64,000 bases of DNA, from the NCBI GenBank assembly GCA_037179515.1, contig JAXCGZ010001894.1, forward strand, positions 188,501 through 252,500, written 5' to 3'. The notes beneath the pieces are model-generated. The model worked only from the letters and a program-made list of their open reading frames with translations, was not told where the DNA came from and ran no database searches. This stretch comes from Halocaridina rubra (lineage: Eukaryota > Arthropoda > Malacostraca > Decapoda > Atyidae). The translations under genes and the position numbers were made by a program. Positions 43,889 through 53,990 of the stretch are shown here, piece after piece (the first letter of the stretch is position 1; the number at the start of each line of letters is the position of its first letter).

Positions 43889-44030
43889 ATAGATTAGGGA
43901 CACCCAGACCATTAAATAATCCCTCAAGATGTTATGTTAGATTGGTTAAGCTAATGCATAACCTAACCTAAGAAACCTCATCTAACAACCTAAAGGGTTA
44001 TTTAATGTTCGGGGGAGTCGCTAATCTGTA
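43889..44030. mobile_element. MITE-like foldback element (~142 bp)
   Basis: Imperfect terminal inverted repeats of ~36 bp (TAGATTAGGGACACCC, CATTAAATAATCCCT on the left; AGGGTTATTTAATG, GGGGGAGTCGCTAATCTGTA on the right) enclose an AT-rich centre that also folds back in part. There is no coding capacity. A clear target duplication is not visible. Confidence 0.5.
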
Positions 44031-44111
44031 CCTGGCTCTAATATTTTTTTCTCAAATGAGCCATGGTTGTAATGTTGGGTAAAGTAGATGTAAACACTAT
44101 GGCCCGATTTC

Positions 44112-44160
44112 TTCTGTGTAAGGCAAGGATCCCGTACGGGGATCCTTGCCTTACACAGAA
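44112..44160. other. Perfect 22-bp inverted repeat with 5-nt loop
   Basis: The arm TTCTGTGTAAGGCAAGGATC plus CC (44112-44133) and its exact complement (44139-44160) flank GTACG. It is the strongest simple hairpin in non-repetitive DNA of the window. Confidence 0.9.
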
Positions 44161-45050
44161 CCGCGTCAGATGCGTTTATGAAATCCATTTATGTGTGTCT
44201 AGCTAACTAACAATATGGTATCCTAGGTTTACACTGTGTAATAAATCGCGCCTATATCTAGTAATCTATAGATCGATAGGTTAAGCTCATTATCTCTTAT
44301 AATACCTTGAAGGTAACTGTAATACAGATATCTTTACACAAAAAGAAAAGGACAGAGATTACAACAGTGAGCAGGGTAGAACAATAGATTGCTACAGGTG
44401 CATGCAGCACTTGTCACATGGCTTACCTTGCACAGGTGTGTCAGACACATGTTTATCACATGTATGCAGTATCGTTCTACAATAAATGAGTTTTTAGAAC
44501 AATCGTCCTGCAATATTTAGCCTCTAGCTATCTTCATCCCGTGATATAGCATGACTCAGTCATCCATTGAACGCTAAAGATTGCACATTCTGTTACACCG
44601 AATTGCAGGTGATATCGGAAAGACTTCCAGATCTCCAGAAAATCGAAGATTAATAAAACATGACTTTACCGTCCTTGGTGAAAATCACGGAAAAATACAT
44701 CAACATTTCTCGTGTGACGGCTGCTTATTGTAACACTAGTGACCTGTATTAAGTTAGGGAATGCTCTGATACTGTAGGAATGTACAGTATAAGATCCTTG
44801 GATAGGCGTTCGTGTCTGTGTCTCTTCGCAAACTCCTTAAGGCGAAATACTTTTTTTTCTTTTTCTTCCCACGTCGAGGAAACAGTCCCAAAGGAGGAAG
44901 TCTGAATATTGTGCCGCCATTATAGTCTTAATATGTGAATAAAGAATAAATGAGGGATTACATTAAACTAGAGATATGACTGTATACAGGGATATTAGGT
45001 CAAGTTACAGTGAGATAATTAGTGCAATAGAGATAGTTTATAAATTTTTA
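44161..45050. other. Unique intergenic DNA, no gene seen
   Basis: No coding frame, splice pattern or recognised repeat is supported over this stretch. Confidence 0.5.
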
Positions 45051-45051
<1 letters not shown>

Positions 45052-45090
<39 letters not shown>

Positions 45091-45115
45091 TAATAATAAT
45101 AATAATAATAGTAAC

Positions 45116-45194
<79 letters not shown>

Positions 45195-45366
45195 TAAATA
45201 ATACCAGCAACAACTACACTACTACTACTAATAATAATGATGATAATATTAACAACAACACCATCAGTTCTACTACTACTAATACTACTACTACTGCTAC
45301 TACTAATACTACTACTACTGCTACTACTACTACTAGTAGTACTACTCCTACTACTACTACTACTAC

Positions 45367-45419
<53 letters not shown>

Positions 45420-45481
45420 GTAATAATAATAATAATAATAATAAAAACAACAACAACAAAAAGAACAGGAACAACAACATC

Positions 45482-45572
<91 letters not shown>

Positions 45573-45592
45573 TTAATGATAATGATAACAAT
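45052..45592. repeat. Compound trinucleotide region (AAT, ACT, AAC)
   Basis: 540 bp of changing trinucleotide repeats: AAT at 45052-45195, ACT/ACTACTG at 45210-45370, AAT at 45367-45442, CAA at 45445-45480, AAT at 45481-45570. The long Leu/Ile frames on both strands are artefacts of this. Confidence 0.95.
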
Positions 45593-45924
45593 AATCTTTT
45601 ATCGCCAGCCTACACAATACATAGTAACTCTGCTTATGATAATTTTATATAAAATAACAAAATAAAATAAAACTATATTTTTCCTCAAGAACTTTTCGTC
45701 TTATTCATAGTCCAAAGGTTACTATGTATTGTGACTGGGCCAAAGTACATCATTTTAGGGCATACTAGACCATAGTATTAAAATTCATAATATCAAAATT
45801 CATAATATTATCGTTATTTTGTGACGAAAATCGACCTTCCCACCCAGAAAAAGTTAGAAAAAAGTAAAAAAAAAAATAGAAGAAAATTATTTTAAAAAAG
45901 AAGCAAAATAGGGATGAATTCAGA

Positions 45925-46090
45925 GTGATAGAGAAGGATAAGAGGAGCAGAGCTCTCGGGAGTTGATTGATCCGTGATTGATTCCATCGTGGGGCGCTAG
46001 GAAGGGCATCCAACCTTAATTCCCCAACTGCACTCTGTCGGTGCTCACCCTCATACTAGGGACTTACAGTGATACTTAAAAACAAAGATG
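45925..46090 (+). mobile_element. tRNA-derived SINE, family 2, copy a
   Basis: The core GGGGCGCTAGGAAGGGCATC followed by CAACCTTAA, then GGGACTTACAGTGATA, matches the copy at 61268-61441. The 5' part (GAGCAGAGCTCTCGGGAGTTG) looks tRNA-like but is degraded. Confidence 0.65.
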
Positions 46091-46706
46091 ATTCGAGTTC
46101 AGACCAATTAAAATTCACCATTTTTTTTTTCATCTTTGCCTTCATGATAAACAATTAATAAGCAAATAAATAAGAAAAATAATTAGTAAATTAATGAATT
46201 AAGAACAGGATCAGGATATGCTCCCATTATAACAGCTGATGATGATAAACAAAGAGTTTAGCTTAGCAATAAGTCTAGACTGGTTGGACTTCAAACTTAG
46301 TTGGATGACATTTAAAAATAGATGAAAAAAAAAAGCGTACCACTTCAGAGACAATTTTTTTTTTCTTTTTTAAGATAAGGCTCAACATATTTGCCAACAC
46401 TGAAGCCCAGGCAGCTTAATTTCGTTCATAGATTCAACCAAAATCATATTAAAAAGAAAATGACATCAAAAAAATTTCGGTTTTTTTGTAAATGAGTTAT
46501 TAATAGAACTGTAGTATAATTAGCTCAAATGCTTCCTAAATTTAATTAAATCTCTCAGAACTCTTGAAGAAATGGGAACTGACTTTTATCAGCGGTTAGG
46601 TTAGGTTAAGTTTGAATTTGGGCAAGGCCTTTATCACCAGAGACCAACTGCAGATTACAAACCTCAGCTTTACTTCAACTGAAGACTTATGACCTATTTC
46701 GGGTCC
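46091..46706. other. AT-rich unique DNA, no feature seen
   Basis: No gene or repeat is recognised before the 5' end of B3. Confidence 0.5.
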
Positions 46707-49680
46707 CTATTCCTGGGTTCATTTGAGTTTAGTTCCTGGGTTCACAGTTTAGTTCCTGGGTTCATCCAGTGAGGACGTGCTTCCAGTAGCTCTAATCTTG
46801 ACCAAACTTAGTACAATGGAGAGTGGTGGTGTTCTTTGTGCTGGTGGTGTTAGTGGTAGTGGTGTTGGTAGTTGTGTCGTTGTTGGTGCTGTTTGTGGCT
46901 GTGCTGGGGATTTGTCCCCGTCTGACGCAAGCAAACTCATTTTTAATTTAAGAAATGAGTTGGCCGCAGTCAGGCAGGAGGTCAGATCCTTAGCTGAGGA
47001 GAACAGGGATCTGAGAGGTAAAGTAGAGGTGTTAACCAGGAAGGGTCGATTGAATAATGAAGACGACTGGAAAGTTGTGAATAAGGGTTCAACGAAAATG
47101 GTTCTTAAGAAAAATGATACTTTTAGACTACAGGTTGCTAATTCATTTAGGTCACTTAGAGATGAATGTGACAGTGGCGGCAGCAATTCTTCAGGAACCA
47201 TAGAGTCAGATAGGTGTACTAGCGATCGTAAAAATGGAAGTGGGAAAAGCTCTCAGGTCAAGAGCCTAGGTAAGTCTCCCAAGGTCGGAGTAACCCATCC
47301 TCCGGATAAGTCTCGTTCTTTGGTAATTGTAGGGGATTCACTATGCAGATATGTAGACAGGAAACTCAGGCATAGAGTTAGAGGAAAATATTTTTTCCCT
47401 GGAGCAGGTATGAAGAAGGTGGGTGAGTCAATAAATAGCTGGATTGAGAAAAAAGATGTTGTTTGTTTGATAGCTGGGGGAAACGACGTGCAGGATGGTA
47501 GAAGTGAAGAGCTGATTAGGTTGTATAGACAAGCCCTGGATAAGATTAGGAAAAGGGGTGCAGTTCCTGTGATGTGTGGTATTCTCCCTAGGCTTAGCCA
47601 AAGTTCAGAGTGGTGGTCTCGAGCTATAGGAGTAAATGCTAGGATGAAAGTCTTCTGTCGGGAGAATAATATAGGTTTTATAGACGGGTGGGATCACTTC
47701 ACTAGTCGTAAGCATATGTATGCAAGGGATGGAGTGCATCTTTCTAATTCAGGTGTCTCGGTATTGGCTGGTATGATAGACAGAGAGGTAGGGGGGTTTT
47801 GTTAGACACAAATAATGAAATGATTAATACTTGTGCAGAGAAATTAGTCAGTAAGGGTTCAGTAAATAGTGGGTCAAATAACTGGGAGTCTAAGGATAAG
47901 AACCATTTGTTACATAGAACAAATATTAACAAAAAGAATAGCCACAAGAAGGGTGAAGCTAGAGAAAGTTTAAAAGTATATTATACAAATAGCCGTAGTT
48001 TAGGTAACAAGATAGAAGAACTGAGAGCCATAGTATGTAGTGAGAGACCGGATATAATATGCATTAGTGAAAGTTGGATTAAATTAGAAAGCAAACACCT
48101 TAAAGCTGAGTACATAATTACAGGATATAAACTTTATAATGCTGATCGTAGTGCAGATAAAAGAGGGGGAGGGGTAATTATGTATATTAAAGATAGCCTC
48201 AGACGCTGCATTAAGTCTGGAATTAAGACAAATCTAAATTCAGAAACCTTATGGGTTGAAATTAAAAATAATATAGAAAGTCTAGTTGTAGGAGTAGTCT
48301 ACAGACCACCTGATCTAGATAATATAGAGTCGCAAGTTATATACGATGAAATTTCTAAAGTGAGCAGGTCAAATAGAGTTTGCATTGTAGGCGATTTTAA
48401 TTTTAGACATATTAACTGGGAAACCATAACAGGTGATAGTAGCTCTAAGGAGTTTTTGGAAGTAGTAGAAGACAATTTCCTTTCTCAGCATGTACATGAA
48501 GCAACACGGGGGGTGAATACACTAGATTTAGTTCTTAGTAATAGAGAGAATATGGTTACAAATTTAGAAGTTGGTGAAAACTTGGGCAACAGTGACCATG
48601 ATTCCATTAGATTTAACATAATTTTCAAGGAAACTATAAAGGAAAATAAGAATATTGTTCCAAACTTTAGAGCAGGAGATTTTGAGGGCTTAAAAACTAA
48701 ATTATCTAATGAGGTATGGGAAGGGATTTCTGGGGTACAGATGTGGGTAGTTAATCCAGCAGGTCAGGTCGCAGGTAGCGGATTACCCCGAAATTTGGGT
48801 ACCACATGCCAAGGATTATCACAAGATAAGATCAATACATTAAATTCTCTCACAGGAAAGAACAGCAGCCCGTCAGTTAATATAAATTTGGATGAGGAAT
48901 ATAACAATTTTGTCATGACTCTTAAGAATAGTCAGAGAGACTATATTCCCATGAAACATTGCAGATCAAGAAAAAATGACCCTAAATGGATGAACAATAG
49001 AATAAAGAATCTTATAGGTATTAAAAGAGGAATATACAGGAAACTAAAAAGAGGTGAAGAGCAGGTGAGGCAGCAATATATACAGTTAAACAGGGAAGTT
49101 AAAAAGATAGTTAGAGAGTCGAAAAGAAAATACGAAGTTCGAATAGCAGGAGAAGCTAAAGAAAATCCTAAAGGGTTTTATCAACATTATCAAACAAAAT
49201 TTAAGGAAAAAGTCGGACCAATTGAAGTAGCCAATGGCCATATCACAGATGACGATAAAGTGATGTGTACATGTTTAAATGATTATTTCTTATCTGTATT
49301 TACAAATGAAAACTTGGAAAATATTCCGGAAGTAGAATCCATTTACAGAGACAGTCCCGATAATAATTATAGACCGGTAAGTTTAACGTCAACAGTGGGT
49401 AAGATTCTAGAATCCATAATTGCAAATAAAATAAAGGCACATCTAGAATTACACAGACTGATAAAACTTTCACAACACGGGTTTCTTAAGGGTTTTTCGT
49501 GCCTTACAAACTTACTGTCTTTTTATTCAGAAGTTTACGAGGCAGTAGATTGTGGCAAAGAATATGATACAATATATCTAGATTTTAGCAAAGCTTTTGA
49601 TAGAGTTCCTCACAAAAGATTAGTTAAAAAGCTGGAAGCTCATGGTATAGGAGGAGCTGTGCTCAGATGGATCAAACAAT
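46707..49680 (+). mobile_element. Family B CR1-like retrotransposon copy B3, left part
   Basis: Three TTCCTGGGTTCA monomers (46711-46763) form the 5' UTR, followed by ORF1 and ORF2. ORF2 has an in-frame deletion and is cut at RWIKQ by copy B4, which lies in the opposite orientation. The rest of B3 resumes at 53991. Confidence 0.95.
46816..47805 (+). CDS. B3 ORF1: coiled-coil and SGNH-hydrolase-like protein (329 aa)
   Basis: It has the same length and architecture as B2 ORF1, with catalytic-type Ser175, Asn223, Asp305 and His308 kept. Differences from B2 are few (for example SCVV for GGVV near the start). The frame is open from ATG to TAG. Confidence 0.85.
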   Translation: MESGGVLCAGGVSGSGVGSCVVVGAVCGCAGDLSPSDASKLIFNLRNELAAVRQEVRSLAEENRDLRGKVEVLTRKGRLNNEDDWKVVNKGSTKMVLKKNDTFRLQVANSFRSLRDECDSGGSNSSGTIESDRCTSDRKNGSGKSSQVKSLGKSPKVGVTHPPDKSRSLVIVGDSLCRYVDRKLRHRVRGKYFFPGAGMKKVGESINSWIEKKDVVCLIAGGNDVQDGRSEELIRLYRQALDKIRKRGAVPVMCGILPRLSQSSEWWSRAIGVNARMKVFCRENNIGFIDGWDHFTSRKHMYARDGVHLSNSGVSVLAGMIDREVGGFC

Positions 49681-49682
49681 GA
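47820..49682 (+). pseudogene. B3 ORF2, split by B4 and carrying an 81-codon deletion
   Basis: The endonuclease and linker are complete. After SPDN the text jumps to NYRPVSL, losing residues equivalent to 516-596 of B4 ORF2, which include the GPDGI block at the start of the RT. The deletion is in frame with a 4-nt AATA microhomology. The frame ends artificially at a TGA formed at the junction with B4. Confidence 0.9.
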
Positions 49683-49845
49683 ACATAAGAACATAAGAAT
49701 AGAGGACACTGCAACATGCCTACTGGCACACACGAGGCAGCTCCATTTTTGAATTGCATTTTCAGCATGTCTAACCTATTCTATTCTACTCTACTTATTT
49801 ATTCTGTTTTTCTTTTTATGATTTTTCTAATAAGCACTAACCTAT

Positions 49846-52800
49846 TCATACCCACCCTACCTCTGTCATATGTCTATCTAATCTACATTTGAAGGTGTCT
49901 AAGGTATTGGCATTTACTATCATACTAGGAAGCTTGTTCCATGCATCAGCTACTCTATTACCAAACCAATTTTTACCAATTTCCCTTCTGAACCTAAATT
50001 TATCAAGCTTAAATCCATTATTACGAGTTCTGGTTTGATCATGAATTTTTAAAACTTTATTAATATCTCCCTTGTTAATCCCTTTAAACCATTTATACAC
50101 TTCAATCATATCCCCCCTAACTCTTCGCCTCTCTAGAGAATGTAGATTAAGTTTTTTTAATCTGTCCTCATATGGTAGATTTCTGATATTGTGTATCATC
50201 TTGGTCATTCTTCGTTGCACTCTCTCCAAGGATTCAATTTCCATTCTATAATAGGGTGACCAGAATTGCACAGCATAATCTAAATGGGGCCTAACTAATG
50301 CAAGATAGAGCTGCAAAATAACTTTTTCCGCCCTATTGCTGACGCTTCTTGAGATAAATCCTAAAATTCTGTTTGCTTTATTTCTGACTGCTGTGCATTG
50401 CTCTCTTGGCTTAAGACTACTACTCACAAGAACTCCCAAATCCCTTTCACACTGAGAACTCATGATTTCATGATTATTTAGCTTATAACTAGTATTGTCT
50501 TTTATAGTACCCATTTTAACTACTTTACATTTTTCAACATTAAATTCCATTTGCCATTTGTCCGACCATTCAGATAATCTATTTAGATCTTCCTGTAAAG
50601 CATGAATGTCTTCTTTTCCATTTATAGTTCTACCTATTTTAGTGTCGTCTGCGAATTTACTTAGGTTACTACTGATATCCGAATCCAGATCATTTAGATA
50701 TACGATAAATAATAGGGGACCCAGTACCGAGCCTTGTGGTACCCCGCTTGTAACCGAGCCCCACTCTGATTTCTCTCCATTTATGCAAACCCTCTGTTTT
50801 CTGTCTTTTAACCATTGTTTGATCCATCTGAGCACAGCTCCTCCTATACCATGAGCTTCCAGCGTTTTAACTAATCTTTTGTGAGGAACTCTATCAAAAG
50901 CTTTGCTAAAATCTAGATATATTGTATCATATTCTTTGCCACAATCTACTGCCTCGTAAACTTCTGAATAAAAAGACAGTAAGTTTGTAAGGCACGAAAA
51001 ACCCTTAAGAAACCCGTGTTGTGAAAGTTTTATCAGTCTGTGTAATTCTAGATGTGCCCTTATTTTATTTGCAATTATGGATTCTAGAATCTTACCCACT
51101 GTTGACGTTAAACTTACCGGCCTATAATTATTCTTTTTAACACGTTCTCCTTTTTTAAATATTGGTACCACATCTGCCAATTTCCACTCCATGGGTACCG
51201 ATCCTAATTTTATTGAATTATTAAATAATGCAGTTAGAGGACAACTAAGCTCTTCCTTGCATTCCTTTAATACTCTAGCATATATTCCATCAGGTCCCGG
51301 AGATTTATGAGCCTTTAATTTATCTATTTCTTTTATTACCTCCTCTCTCGTAATATTTATTGAACTAAGTATATTATCGGGACTGTCTCTGTAAATGGAT
51401 TCTACTTCCGGAATATTTTCCAAGTTTTCATTTGTAAATACAGATAAGAAATAATCATTTAAACATGTACACATCACTTTATCGTCATCTGTGATATGGC
51501 CATTGGCTACTTCAATTGGTCCGACTTTTTCCTTAAATTTTGTTTGATAATGTTGATAAAACCCTTTAGGATTTTCTTTAGCTTCTCCTGCTATTCGAAC
51601 TTCGTATTTTCTTTTCGACTCTCTAACTATCTTTTTAACTTCCCTGTTTAACTGTATATATTGCTGCCTCACCTGCTCTTCACCTCTTTTTAGTTTCCTG
51701 TATATTCCTCTTTTAATACCTATAAGATTCTTTATTCTATTGTTCATCCATTTAGGGTCATTTTTTCTTGATCTGCAATGTTTCATGGGAATATAGTCTC
51801 TCTGACTATTCTTAAGAGTCATGACAAATTTGTTATATTCCTCATCCAAATTTATATTAACTGACGGGCTGCTGTTCTTTCCTGTGAGAGAATTTAATGT
51901 ATTGATCTTATCTTGTGATAATCCTTGGCATGTGGTACCCAAATTTTGGGGTAATCCGCTGCCTGCGACCTGACCTGCTGGATTAACTACCCACATCTGT
52001 ACCCCAGAAATCCCTTCCCATACCTCATTAAATAATTTAGTTTTTAAGCCCTCAAAATCTCCTGCTCTAAAGTTTGGAACAATATTCTTATTTTCCTTTA
52101 TAGTTTCCTTGAAAATTATGTTAAATCTAATGGAATCATGGTCACTGTTGCCCAAGTTTTCACCAACTTCTAAATTTGTAACCATATTCTCTCTATTACT
52201 AAGAACTAAATCTAGTGTATTCACCCCCCGTGTTGCTTCATGTACATGCTGAGAAAGGAAATTGTCTTCTACTACTTCCAAAAACTCCTTAGAGCTACTA
52301 TCACCTGTTATGGTTTCCCAGTTAATATGTCTAAAATTAAAATCGCCTACAATGCAAACTCTATTTGACCTGCTCACTTTAGAAATTTCATCGTATATAA
52401 CTTGCGACTCTATATTATCTAGATCAGGTGGTCTGTAGACTACTCCTACAACTAGACTTTCTATATTATTTTTAATTTCAACCCATAAGGTTTCTGAATT
52501 TAGATTTGTCTTAATTCCAGACTTAATGCAGCTTCTGAGGCTATCTTTAATATACATAATTACCCCTCCCCCTCTTTTATCTGCACTACGATCAGCATTA
52601 TAAAGTTTATATCCTGTAATTATGTACTCAGCTTTAAGGTGTTTGCTTTCTAATTTAATCCAACTTTCACTAATGCATATTATATCCGGTCTCTCACTAC
52701 ATACTATGGCTCTCAGTTCTTCTATCTTGTTACCTAAACTACGGCTATTTGTATAATATACTTTTAAACTTTCTCTAGCTTCACCCTTCTTGTGGCTATT

Positions 52801-52917
52801 CTTTTTGTTAATATTTGTTCTATGTAACAAATGGTTCTTATCCTTAGACTCCCAGTTATTTGACCCACTATTTACTGAACCCTTACTGACTAATTTCTCT
52901 GCACAAGTATTAATCAT
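49846..52917 (-). CDS. B4 ORF2: endonuclease-reverse transcriptase (1023 aa), intact
   Basis: The start chosen is the ATG at 52917, 15 nt after the ORF1 stop; the same frame is open further upstream inside ORF1. APE-type endonuclease: Glu84 in ISESW, GDFN at 191-194, SDH at 258-260. RT: NYRPVSL at 597-603, LDFSKAFDRV at 668-677, GVPQGSVLG at 725-733, FADD at 755-758. A conserved C-terminal domain of CR1-like elements follows (LVRPHLDYAVQFWSPYY, RRVRGDMIEVYKWF). Role: nicks target DNA and reverse transcribes the element RNA at the nick. Confidence 0.92.
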   Translation of the reverse strand: MINTCAEKLVSKGSVNSGSNNWESKDKNHLLHRTNINKKNSHKKGEARESLKVYYTNSRSLGNKIEELRAIVCSERPDIICISESWIKLESKHLKAEYIITGYKLYNADRSADKRGGGVIMYIKDSLRSCIKSGIKTNLNSETLWVEIKNNIESLVVGVVYRPPDLDNIESQVIYDEISKVSRSNRVCIVGDFNFRHINWETITGDSSSKEFLEVVEDNFLSQHVHEATRGVNTLDLVLSNRENMVTNLEVGENLGNSDHDSIRFNIIFKETIKENKNIVPNFRAGDFEGLKTKLFNEVWEGISGVQMWVVNPAGQVAGSGLPQNLGTTCQGLSQDKINTLNSLTGKNSSPSVNINLDEEYNKFVMTLKNSQRDYIPMKHCRSRKNDPKWMNNRIKNLIGIKRGIYRKLKRGEEQVRQQYIQLNREVKKIVRESKRKYEVRIAGEAKENPKGFYQHYQTKFKEKVGPIEVANGHITDDDKVMCTCLNDYFLSVFTNENLENIPEVESIYRDSPDNILSSINITREEVIKEIDKLKAHKSPGPDGIYARVLKECKEELSCPLTALFNNSIKLGSVPMEWKLADVVPIFKKGERVKKNNYRPVSLTSTVGKILESIIANKIRAHLELHRLIKLSQHGFLKGFSCLTNLLSFYSEVYEAVDCGKEYDTIYLDFSKAFDRVPHKRLVKTLEAHGIGGAVLRWIKQWLKDRKQRVCINGEKSEWGSVTSGVPQGSVLGPLLFIVYLNDLDSDISSNLSKFADDTKIGRTINGKEDIHALQEDLNRLSEWSDKWQMEFNVEKCKVVKMGTIKDNTSYKLNNHEIMSSQCERDLGVLVSSSLKPREQCTAVRNKANRILGFISRSVSNRAEKVILQLYLALVRPHLDYAVQFWSPYYRMEIESLERVQRRMTKMIHNIRNLPYEDRLKKLNLHSLERRRVRGDMIEVYKWFKGINKGDINKVLKIHDQTRTRNNGFKLDKFRFRREIGKNWFGNRVADAWNKLPSMIVNANTLDTFKCRLDRHMTEVGWV

Positions 52918-52931
52918 TTCATTATTTGTGT

Positions 52932-53921
52932 CTAACAAAACCCCCCTACCTCTCTGTCTATCATACCAGCCAATACCGAGACACCTGAATTAGAAAGATG
53001 CACTCCATCCCTTGCATACATATGCTTATGACTAGTGAAGTGATCCCACCCATCTATAAAACCTATATTATTCTCTCGACAGAAGACTTTCATCCTAGCA
53101 TTTACTCCTATAGCTCGAGACCACCACTCTGAACTTTGGCTAAGCCTAGGGAGAATACCACACATCACAGGAACTGCACCCCTTTTCCTAATCTTATCCA
53201 GGGCTTGTCTATACAACCTAATCAGCTCTTCACTTCTACCATCCTGCACGTCATTTCCCCCAGCTATCAAACAAACAACATCTTTTTTCTCAATCCAGCT
53301 ATTTATTGACTCACCCACCTTCTTCATACCTGCTCCAGGGAAAAAATATTTTCCTCTAACTCTATGCCTGAGTTTCCTGTCTACATATCTGCATAGTGAA
53401 TCCCCTACAATTACCAAAGAACGAGACTTATCCGGAGGATGGGTTACTCCGACCTTGGGAGACTTACCTAGGCTCTTGACCTGAGAGCTTTTCCCACTTC
53501 CATTTTTACGATCGCTAGTACACCTATCTGACTCTATGGTTTCTGAAGAATTACTGCCGCCACTGTCACATTCATCTCTAAGTGACCTAAATGAATTAGA
53601 AACCTGTAGTCTAAAAGTATAATTTTTCTTAAGAACCATTTTCGTTGAACCCTTATTCACAACTTTCCAGTCGTCTTCATTATTCAATCGACCCTTCCTG
53701 GTTAACACCTCTACTTTACCTCTCAGATCCCTGTTCTCCTCAGCTAAGGATCTGACCTCCTGCCTGACTGCGGCCAACTCATTTCTTAAATTAAAAATGA
53801 GTTTGCTTGCGTCAGACGAGGACAAATCCCCAGCACAGCCACAAACAGCACCAACAACGACACCACCACCAACACCACTACCACTAACACCACCAGCACA
53901 AAGAACACCACCACTCTCCAT
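52932..53921 (-). CDS. B4 ORF1: coiled-coil and SGNH-hydrolase-like protein (329 aa)
   Basis: The ATG is at 53921, in the same context as in the other copies. The coiled coil lies at residues 40-75 and the SGNH blocks (GDS, PGAG, GGND, DGVH) are intact. It overlaps the open -1 frame of ORF2 by tens of bases. Confidence 0.9.
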   Translation of the reverse strand: MESGGVLCAGGVSGSGVGGGVVVGAVCGCAGDLSSSDASKLIFNLRNELAAVRQEVRSLAEENRDLRGKVEVLTRKGRLNNEDDWKVVNKGSTKMVLKKNYTFRLQVSNSFRSLRDECDSGGSNSSETIESDRCTSDRKNGSGKSSQVKSLGKSPKVGVTHPPDKSRSLVIVGDSLCRYVDRKLRHRVRGKYFFPGAGMKKVGESINSWIEKKDVVCLIAGGNDVQDGRSEELIRLYRQALDKIRKRGAVPVMCGILPRLSQSSEWWSRAIGVNARMKVFCRENNIGFIDGWDHFTSHKHMYARDGVHLSNSGVSVLAGMIDREVGGFC

Positions 53922-53990
53922 TGTACTAAGTTTGGTCAAGATTAGAGCTACTGGAAGCACGTCCTCACTGGATGAACCCAAGAACTAATC

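Larger units (their letters stand above)
49682..53990 (-). mobile_element. Family B CR1-like retrotransposon copy B4, full-length and intact, nested in B3
   Basis: On the minus strand it runs from a 5' UTR with one monomer (near 53985) through ORF1 and ORF2 to the octamer tail at 49682. Both ORFs are open from ATG to stop with all expected motifs. B3 text flanks it on both sides and is interrupted between CAAACAAT and TGGTTAAAAG, with at most a 2-bp duplication. It is the best candidate for a recently active copy. Confidence 0.95.

Noticed and set aside
45019..45665. Poly-Leu, poly-Ile and poly-Asn frames (also 21124-21546, 60386-60706)
   Set aside because: Translated AAT/TTA/ACT microsatellites without other sequence support.
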